Below are positions 58,868 to 64,000 of a stretch of 64,000 bases of DNA, in pieces. Below the pieces are notes generated by a model, which was not told the origin of the DNA, ran no database searches, and saw only the letters and a program-made list of their open reading frames with translations. Source of the stretch: Microlunatus speluncae (lineage in GTDB: Bacteria > Actinomycetota > Actinomycetes > Propionibacteriales > Propionibacteriaceae); contig NZ_VKCZ01000018.1 of assembly GCF_009299835.1 (NCBI RefSeq), positions 62,001 through 126,000 on the forward strand, given 5' to 3'. The position numbers were made by a program, and so were the translations under genes. How positions within the stretch are numbered: position 1 is the stretch's first letter; every line of letters begins with the position of its first letter.

Positions 58868-59229
58868 GACTCGCCGCCGACAACCCGATGCGGACCCCGC
58901 TGATGATCACCCTGATGTTCGAGGTGATCGTGTTCGGCTTGTCCATTCCGGTGATGATCTTCATCTCCGGGCTGCCCGGCGGCCTGGCCGGCGGCCTGGG
59001 TGGACTGGCCGCCGGACTGGCGCTGGTGAGTGCCGGGTTGATGCGTACACCGGCCGGCTATCCGCTCGCCTGGCTGACCCAGCTCGCCGGGATCGCGCTC
59101 GGAATCGCGACCCCGACCATGTTCGTCGTCGGCGGATTGTTCGCCGGGATCTGGCTCTTCATGTTCGTCCTCGGCCGACGGCTGGAGCGGCGGACGCCGC
59201 CCGGGAGTGCGGATCCCGCAACCGAATGA
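58864..59229 (+). CDS. DUF4233 membrane protein
   Basis: The 121-residue protein has four helices in two pairs, with the Pro/Gly-rich loops SGLPGGLAGGLGGLAAG. It begins at GTG 58864, overlapping the folC stop (GTGA). DUF4233 proteins occur between folC and ndk across actinobacteria, with no known function. The position makes the assignment reliable. Confidence 0.88.
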   Translation: MRLAADNPMRTPLMITLMFEVIVFGLSIPVMIFISGLPGGLAGGLGGLAAGLALVSAGLMRTPAGYPLAWLTQLAGIALGIATPTMFVVGGLFAGIWLFMFVLGRRLERRTPPGSADPATE

Positions 59230-59262
59230 GTCGACCGGCGCCATGATCGATATGGTGCAGCC

Positions 59263-59703
59263 ATGACTCAGACCTCGATGCCGCCGGCACCCGAACCACA
59301 GCGTTCTTTCGTTTTGATCAAGCCCGACGCGGTGCGCCGAGGACTGGTCGGCGCGGTGCTCGGCCGGCTCGAATCGAAGGGGCTGTCGATCATCGCGATG
59401 GAGCTGCGTCAGGTCGACGGTGAGCTCTCCGACCAGCACTACGCCGAGCACGTGGAGAAGTCGTTCTACCCGCCGCTGCGGACCTTCGTGACCTCAGGCC
59501 CGTCCGTGGCCCTGATCGTCGAAGGCGACGAGGCGATCGAGGTGGTCCGGCTGCTCAACGGAGCGACCGACGGACGCAAGGCCGCCCCCGGCACGATCCG
59601 CGGCGACTACTCCCTGTCCAACCGGGAGAATCTCGTGCACGGGTCGGATTCGCCCGAATCCGCAAAGCGCGAAATCGCGCTCTGGTTCCCCGCGCTGGCC
59701 TGA
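59263..59703 (+). CDS. ndk: Nucleoside diphosphate kinase
   Basis: The 146-residue enzyme equilibrates NDP and NTP pools. The active-site His lies in NLVHGSDSPESA, with SFVLIKPDAVRRGLVG at the start and GATDGRKAAPGTIRGDY in the middle. It has a short extra N-terminus (MTQTSMPPAPEPQ). Genes folC-DUF4233-ndk are in one direction. Confidence 0.97.
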   Translation: MTQTSMPPAPEPQRSFVLIKPDAVRRGLVGAVLGRLESKGLSIIAMELRQVDGELSDQHYAEHVEKSFYPPLRTFVTSGPSVALIVEGDEAIEVVRLLNGATDGRKAAPGTIRGDYSLSNRENLVHGSDSPESAKREIALWFPALA

Positions 59704-59716
59704 CCTGGAGGTCACC

Positions 59717-60106
59717 GTGCCTGACGAGAACGTGACCGTGTCGCGGCAGGAGATCGAGGACGCGACCAACGGCGCGGCCCACAGCAACCGCCAGCAGAAG
59801 AGCTTCTATCTCTCCGCGGAACTGGTCGAACGGCTGACCGCCGCCTGCTATTGGGCCCAACGCTTCGCGGAAGCCCGGACCGCCGACGGCGGCAGCGCCT
59901 CAGCTCTCGACTACGTGCCCGATAATGCGTCGTCGTTGGCCGAGCAGGGGCTCTGGGCCGAGGTCCTGCGAATCGAGAAAGCCCTGAACGACAGCAAGCC
60001 GTTCCCGCCCGCTGAGGGCCGGCTGAAGTCCGGCCCAGGGCAACGCGGCATCGAGCGGCTCAACCAGCCCCGAGGCGCCCGCAGAACCGTCGGAGGCGGT
60101 TCCTGA
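59717..60106 (+). CDS. Unknown small protein, possible ribbon-helix-helix DNA binder
   Basis: The GTG at 59717 follows CTGGAGG. The 129-residue protein has a strand-helix-helix-like opening (QQKSFYLSAELVERLTAACYWAQRFAEART), reminiscent of ribbon-helix-helix proteins but not a clear match. The rest is helical with a Pro/Arg-rich tail. It follows ndk directly and precedes a stretch of AT-richer genes; it may mark the boundary of foreign DNA. Confidence 0.5.
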   Translation: MPDENVTVSRQEIEDATNGAAHSNRQQKSFYLSAELVERLTAACYWAQRFAEARTADGGSASALDYVPDNASSLAEQGLWAEVLRIEKALNDSKPFPPAEGRLKSGPGQRGIERLNQPRGARRTVGGGS

Positions 60107-60203
60107 GGTAGTTGTCAACAGGGTGGGACCGAGCAATCTGGTTATCCACAACTTTGTGAGCAGTCCTGGAACCTGGCCGTATCCAGATGCGATAGTGACC
60201 TGC

Positions 60204-60884
60204 ATGGCAGGCCCAATGATGCGGCGGCCGGCGGCTGCGGACCCCCTCCCAAGCCCCTCCCGCCCTGCGCACCCCCGGCGTAGACCCCTCACCCCGGCGA
60301 CTACCCTCGCCTGCCTCCTCCTCGTGGCAGCCTGCACCGGCCAGCCTCAACCCCCTCCGCAGACCACCGCACCGTCGACCCCTACGCCGGGGTCGGTCGC
60401 GTCACCGACGCCGACCGTCTCTCCAACCCCGACCTCTGACCGCGAACGCGCACTGGCTGATTCGAAACAGGCATATGTCGCACTGTGGCAGGCACGTGAC
60501 CGTCTGTCGCAAGGTGGCGGCGCGGCGGAGATACCCGAATACCTGGGCAAGTACCTGACGAGAGATGGCGCCGCGCGCAGGTTTCTCGCTAAGACTGCCC
60601 GAGATGTAAGAGGTGGCGAATTCAAGCGTGAGGGATTTGCAACTCTCCGCAATTTTCGAATACTCGATCTAACGGATCTGGAGATTTCAGTTCCTGTCGC
60701 TAAGTGGAAAGCATGTGTCGATCAGTCTGAGGTCAAGATCATGAAGCAGGGGAAGCTTTTCGACCATCCGAAGTTCATTGAGGAAGAGGTCGAATTGCAT
60801 TGGGATCGAAATGCAAAAAAGTGGCTGGTTGAGGCCCTTTCGTCGCGGGCTTTGACGGGCCACAATGATTGTGGCAAGGCGTAG
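60204..60884 (+). CDS. Secreted lipoprotein of unknown function
   Basis: The start ATG 60204 (MAGPMMRRP; nearby ATGs 60216 and 60219 are alternatives) is followed by a signal with lipobox LVAAC and then a Pro/Thr-rich linker (QPPPQTTAPSTPTPGSVASPTPTVSPTPTS). The mature domain of about 150 residues has a start ERALADSKQAYVALWQARDRLSQGGG, a beta-rich centre and a Cys pair. It resembles the SnoaL/NTF2-like extracellular domains in actinobacterial lipoproteins, but I cannot assign a family. Codon use is AT-richer in the second half. Confidence 0.65.
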   Translation: MAGPMMRRPAAADPLPSPSRPAHPRRRPLTPATTLACLLLVAACTGQPQPPPQTTAPSTPTPGSVASPTPTVSPTPTSDRERALADSKQAYVALWQARDRLSQGGGAAEIPEYLGKYLTRDGAARRFLAKTARDVRGGEFKREGFATLRNFRILDLTDLEISVPVAKWKACVDQSEVKIMKQGKLFDHPKFIEEEVELHWDRNAKKWLVEALSSRALTGHNDCGKA

Positions 60885-60886
60885 TC

Positions 60887-61687
60887 ATGACTCGTGCATT
60901 CGAATTGCTGCTCGCGGTAGCGCTGATTGCGCTTGGAACCATTGCAGTTGGGACGAGTCCAGCATACGCCTGCGAGACCTATGGTATTAATGCCGACACT
61001 GCGATTATCGAATGCATCGACAGTCTGCCGTCCGTACCAGAAGCAGATGAAGAAGAGGTAGAAGACAGCAGTCGTTCAGATGGCAATGATGACGAAACGT
61101 GGGCAGGCTGGGGTGAGGATCCCTGTGCGGGCATAGCGAACCTTGAGGCATATCGGGATTGCCTCGATTTGCCTAGGTCCAATGTTGTGCGTCTAGGCGG
61201 CGAAAGTAATGCGCCGTCCATGACGCCGGAACAAGCTGCGAAACATGTCATCGCGTGATTGAAATTTACCGCTGCTGAGCCGCAAATGGGGCCAAACCGT
61301 AGCCACCACGACCTCCCGTTCGATACGGCGGTGGGCTATCCAGTTTGGTTGTGGACTACCGGTGGTACGTCAAATGACTCTGTGACGCAGACTGTCGGAC
61401 CCTTGACTGTTGGGATCTCAATCAGACTGGACAAGGTCGTCTGGAAGATGGGGGATGGTACGACCCAGAGGTGCGACTTGGGCACAAAGTGGAGGAAGGG
61501 CACCGCGGCAGGAACGGTGTCCCCAAGTTGCGGTCACGAATATCAGAAGCCCGGAAGCTATACGGTCGAGGCGACATCTCGGTGGACAATAGCCTGGACT
61601 GCCGGAGGTCAGTCGGGAACAATTCCTTACAGCATCGCGACCGAACGGCCGTTCGAAGTTGGTGAAATCCATGTGCTTGTTCGCTAG
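60887..61687 (+). pseudogene. Secreted protein gene interrupted by an in-frame TGA
   Basis: The first part (60887-61258) has a signal peptide (FELLLAVALIALGTIAVG...PAYA), an acidic linker and ends SMTPEQAAKHVIA. After TGA the same frame continues without a break as LKFTAAEPQMGPNRSHHDLP...VGYPVWLWTTGG through ...TATERPFEVGEIHVLVR. That junction (AKHVIA-x-LKFTAAEPQMGP) reads as the uninterrupted form of a known actinobacterial secreted family; I recall it but cannot name it. A single substitution, probably CGA or CAA to TGA, seems enough. Readthrough cannot be excluded. The second part has no start codon of its own beyond a TTG. Confidence 0.72.
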
Positions 61688-61773
61688 GGGAATGGTGGCG
61701 ATCGGCAGAGTTCGCGGTAGCCTTTCGCAGGATTCAAACCAATCGTCGTCTCACCAAGGAAAGCGAGAATCTG

Positions 61774-62274
61774 GTGCCTAGCCTACTTCGAATCCGGTTG
61801 ACTGCGTCCTTCCTGGCAGTCGTCGCGGTGGTCGCCCTAGCTGGTTGCGCGAACGACAGCAAGCCCGAGGATCACGCCGAATTCGCCGAGAAGTGGGTAA
61901 ACGCAGTCTCCCATATTGATGGGCAGGATCTGAACTGCAGAATCGCGACGGACTGGTATTCATCTGAGAGAACTGGGGAGACATGTCAGAACGTCTTCGA
62001 TGTCGTTCAGCAGCAGTACCTGAATGTCCAGTATTATTTTCGTCAGGAAGGTGGAGTGAGTAGCGCAACTTCCCTCTCGGGCGCAACCTTTGATTGCAAG
62101 CTTGATGAACGGGAGGGGACGGCCGAGCAGCGCGCAAGTACTGGTTTGAAGCTTCCTGTGAGCTGTCTCGACGGGGATGGCATGGGCCTGAAAGTGTACT
62201 TGGACAACTTTAGTGGCTCAGCTGACAACTACGCGATCTATCAGGTTGAGGGCGATACCAAGTTCTGGAACTGA
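61774..62274 (+). CDS. Secreted lipoprotein of unknown function
   Basis: The GTG at 61774 is preceded by AAGGAAAGCGAG. The 166-residue protein has a Sec signal with lipobox ALAGC. The mature domain has four Cys (NCRIATDW, ETCQNVFD, FDCKLDE, VSCLDG), consistent with two disulphides outside the cell. Its base use is markedly AT-richer than in the housekeeping genes. I recognise no family. Confidence 0.7.
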   Translation: MPSLLRIRLTASFLAVVAVVALAGCANDSKPEDHAEFAEKWVNAVSHIDGQDLNCRIATDWYSSERTGETCQNVFDVVQQQYLNVQYYFRQEGGVSSATSLSGATFDCKLDEREGTAEQRASTGLKLPVSCLDGDGMGLKVYLDNFSGSADNYAIYQVEGDTKFWN

Positions 62275-62548
62275 CGCTCACGCGCAGTGAATCGCTCTGA
62301 TGGGCCCGAAGCGATAGCATGTCTGCGCGTTCCTACTTGGCTGTTCGCAGGCAACATTCAACGGCTCCTTCCGGCTGTCGGCTGACTCTGCTGGACGTCA
62401 CACCTGGCCAGCGCCCACTTGTCAGCAGATCACGAGGGCATGCCAGGGTTTGGGGTGCCAATCCGGGGGGCGATCGGGTTAGCATGCGGATGAGTTCCAG
62501 GTGATGCGGGCGGCGTGGATGTGGCCAGCCCGCAGGTAGGAGGGGCCG
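62275..62548. other. Intergenic stretch
   Basis: About 270 bases without a supported gene. Short frames exist but none has a ribosome site or recognisable product. AGGTAGGAGGGG near 62534-62544 is the ribosome site for the following small gene. Confidence 0.5.
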
Positions 62549-62710
62549 ATGAGTCGTCTAGGTGCCGGAGTTGCCGGCTCGCTGGGTCGACCCATGGCGG
62601 CCCCCGTCATTCCATTCTCAGGAGTGCGCTCGTTGCCGCTCGTACAGGCCCAGATCGAGGTCGGGCGTCGTCTCGGGGGATTCGGAAGGAGGTTTCCGTC
62701 CTCGGGGTGA
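62549..62710 (+). CDS. Small unknown protein (53 residues)
   Basis: A strong GGAGGGG stands ahead of the ATG (62549). The product opens MSRLGAGVAGSLGRPMAAPV and ends GRRLGGFGRRFPSSG. It is basic, without a clear signal or membrane helix. It precedes the cluster of small membrane proteins by 54 bases and is too short to judge. A competing 87-residue frame (62515-62778) lacks a ribosome site. Confidence 0.4.
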   Translation: MSRLGAGVAGSLGRPMAAPVIPFSGVRSLPLVQAQIEVGRRLGGFGRRFPSSG

Positions 62711-62764
62711 GGCGTAGACACGTAGGTTCCATGAAACCTATCGTGATCGGGAGAGGTGGGTGCG

Positions 62765-62980
62765 ATGAGCGATCGTGACATCCAGCGGCTCCAGGCTGGC
62801 GAAGAACGTGAGTCGGTTGCCCGCCGGTTGCGTGCCCGGTTCGGCTTGTCCGACGGGCAGCGAAGTCAGGTGTCCGAATGGCTGGAGGACCGGGGCGGTA
62901 TACCGATGGCGATCGGAGCCGCGGTACTCGGGGTGTTCCTGCTGATCAAGGTGGTCAGCAGCGTCATCGGCGGCAGCTAA
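62765..62980 (+). CDS. Small single-helix membrane protein
   Basis: GGGAGAGG precedes the ATG at 62765. The 71-residue protein has a charged cytosolic part (MSDRDIQRLQAGEERESVAR) and a C-terminal helix (MAIGAAVLGVFLLIKVVSSVIGG). It starts a run of closely spaced small membrane protein genes. I recognise no family; tail-anchored proteins of this kind occur at the head of actinobacterial conjugative modules, but this is only a hint. Confidence 0.55.
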   Translation: MSDRDIQRLQAGEERESVARRLRARFGLSDGQRSQVSEWLEDRGGIPMAIGAAVLGVFLLIKVVSSVIGGS

Positions 62981-62998
62981 ACGAGAAGAGGAAAGACC

Positions 62999-63316
62999 AT
63001 GGACGGTGAAGTTGATCTGTCCGGTAACTGGGAAGCGTTCTGGCAGGCGGTCACTCGCAGCGCGGGATCTGGATTCACGACCGCGGCTGCCTGGCTAGGC
63101 ATGTTGGTAATCATCGGTGCGCTGGTGGTGTTCTTCTGGCGTCGGACCCGGGGCCGATCGGAAGAGGGAACGAGTGGCTGGGTCATCTGGGCGGTTGTCT
63201 TCGGATCGATCCTCGCGGCTCCCGGATTTCTGATGCCGGCCATCCTGACCCTGATCGACGTTGTCGCGAACACCGGAATCGGACTCTGGCAGGCATCACA
63301 GGGCCAGGCAGGCTGA
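62999..63316 (+). CDS. Two-helix membrane protein
   Basis: AAGAGGAAAGACC-ATG. The 105-residue protein has two hydrophobic helices (AAAWLGMLVIIGALVVFFW and VIWAVVFGSILAAPGFLMPAILTLIDVV) flanking an Arg-rich loop. This is the topology of VirB2-like pilins or small T4SS membrane proteins, as well as many others. Spacing to the next gene is 17 bases, so the cluster is an operon. Confidence 0.55.
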   Translation: MDGEVDLSGNWEAFWQAVTRSAGSGFTTAAAWLGMLVIIGALVVFFWRRTRGRSEEGTSGWVIWAVVFGSILAAPGFLMPAILTLIDVVANTGIGLWQASQGQAG

Positions 63317-63333
63317 CCGAAAGGCCAGGCCCT

Positions 63334-63792
63334 GTGAACGAGCAGCCGTTGTACGCGTTGACGGACATGACTGGCCGGGAGGCGTCCAGCGCCCGGCAAC
63401 AGACCATCGGCCCCGTCGACATGCCCTATCGAGCCTTCATCGTTGGCTGTATCGCGTTCGTCTGCGGAATCGCTCCCACCTTGCTGCTCTGGATCCTCAT
63501 CGGCCCGATCGCCCTCCTCTTGTTGGGCATTTTGGTGGGTGGCGCGGTCTGGCTCTTCCACGGTGCGACACGACGTGGCCTGCAGATCCGGAACTACCAG
63601 ATGCTGGTGAACCGCCGGACCGCTGTCCTGAACCAATTCATGCTGGGTGCGGTCACGGTCCACGTGCCGCACGACGACTGGACCCTCGTCCGTCCCGGCA
63701 GCCGGCCGAATCCCGACAAGCGCGTCCTCCCGGAGGACCAACCACTCAAGCCCGTCAGCACGGCCGCGCGCGTGGCCTCGATCTTCGACTGA
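63334..63792 (+). CDS. Unknown membrane protein with cytosolic tail
   Basis: The 152-residue protein (GTG start at 63334) has a polar N-terminus, two adjacent hydrophobic helices (AFIVGCIAFVCGIAPTLLLWILIGPIALLLLGILVGGAVWLF) and a basic/charged C-terminal part of about 70 residues. The layout is like the PrgI/TcpE/VirB3-type components that accompany a VirB4-like ATPase in Gram-positive conjugation systems. That comparison rests on layout only. Confidence 0.5.
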   Translation: MNEQPLYALTDMTGREASSARQQTIGPVDMPYRAFIVGCIAFVCGIAPTLLLWILIGPIALLLLGILVGGAVWLFHGATRRGLQIRNYQMLVNRRTAVLNQFMLGAVTVHVPHDDWTLVRPGSRPNPDKRVLPEDQPLKPVSTAARVASIFD

Positions 63793-63804
63793 AAAGGGAT
63801 TCCG

Positions 63805-64000
63805 ATGCAGCCTGCGGGGGGACGGACGATGGTGCGGCGGATATCCGGCGTGCTGTTCCTGGCCCTGGTAGCCCTTTTGTTGTCTGCTTCCCCGGCTGCG
63901 GCGGAGCCGACGGACGGCGCGCAGACCAGGGCGATCTGCGCGGCCACCGATGGGACTGCCGACTACCAGTACCTGCCGGTGGAGCGTTGGTCCGGCGCGA
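63805..64000 (+). CDS. Secreted protein, 3' end outside the window
   Basis: AAAGGGATTCCG-ATG. The 65 residues seen contain a Sec signal (RRISGVLFLALVALLLSASPAAA-EP) and the start of a mature protein with a Cys (AICAATDGTADYQYLPVERW). The gene runs off the end and continues the operon of small membrane proteins. Confidence 0.6.
   Translation, partial: MQPAGGRTMVRRISGVLFLALVALLLSASPAAAEPTDGAQTRAICAATDGTADYQYLPVERWSGA

Noticed and set aside
60115..60150. Replication origin at the DnaA box
   Set aside because: Only one perfect and one imperfect box, no AT-rich unwinding element and no dnaA/dnaN gene organisation.
62515..62778. An 87-codon frame over the small-gene region
   Set aside because: No ribosome site and it overlaps a 53-codon frame that has a strong one.
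1..64000. CRISPR arrays, rRNA genes, insertion sequences with transposases, prophage
   Set aside because: I saw no regularly spaced short repeats with unique spacers, no rRNA motifs, and no transposase, integrase or capsid-like reading frame. The only regular repeat is the contiguous 169-bp array.

Overview
The window is GC-rich, gene-dense actinobacterial DNA. Supporting signs are the tig-clpP1-clpP2-clpX block, the folC-DUF4233-ndk block, a HutF-type histidine pathway, an F420-dependent oxidoreductase, two sliding-clamp-era housekeeping paralogues and many GTG or leaderless-looking starts. The overall gene content fits the Propionibacteriales (a Microlunatus-like genome), but that placement is inference from gene style, not a search.

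Layout. 1-7.1 kb: a partial acetyltransferase, a DUF2786 protein split over two frames, an M23 peptidase, a two-subunit transketolase, a second DnaN-like clamp and two unknown proteins. 7.1-7.7 kb: a 169-bp tandem repeat rich in hairpins. 7.7-17.0 kb: a complete histidine-utilisation operon (hutH-hutU-permease-M20 amidohydrolase-hutF-hutI, all minus) divergent from an IclR regulator, with a palindromic operator between them. 17.5-19.3 kb: tRNA-Pro followed by an AbiEi/AbiEii type IV toxin-antitoxin pair of foreign character. 19.3-22 kb: a VOC protein, a decayed MFS transporter and an F420 oxidoreductase. 22-27 kb: trigger factor, glutathione peroxidase, ClpP1, ClpP2 and ClpX, i.e. the protein quality-control core.

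27-42 kb is the most unusual part. One plus-strand operon encodes two LplB/LplC-type ABC permeases, then FIVE tandem paralogous Tat/lipoprotein substrate-binding proteins, then a DUF2264 (alpha/alpha-toroid, carbohydrate-associated) protein. A sixth, more divergent binding protein with its own LacI regulator converges on it. No ATPase is encoded. It looks like one importer that can be loaded by a panel of different binding proteins. 42-46 kb: a NhaA antiporter fused to a DsbA-like thioredoxin domain, an ArsR regulator, a truncated VOC gene, a cupin and membrane proteins. 46-49.6 kb: a Ugp-like sugar ABC importer (two permeases plus binding protein, again without ATPase). 49.8-52.4 kb: valS. 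53-54.4 kb: two paralogous secreted proteins of unknown function. 54.4-59.7 kb: an SDR, a TetR-regulated pair of membrane proteins, a HIT protein, folC, DUF4233 and ndk. 60-62.3 kb: an AT-richer patch of secreted proteins and lipoproteins, including one gene broken by an in-frame TGA. 62.5-64 kb: the start of a cluster of small membrane proteins that resembles conjugation-associated modules and runs off the window.

Across the window the palindrome TGATCA is strikingly over-used (about 57 copies by hand count in the first 17.2 kb against 1-2 expected from base composition) but absent from the AbiE island and from the 59.3-62.9 kb patch. At several genes it forms the spacer between Shine-Dalgarno and start codon (AGGAG-ATGATC-ATG).
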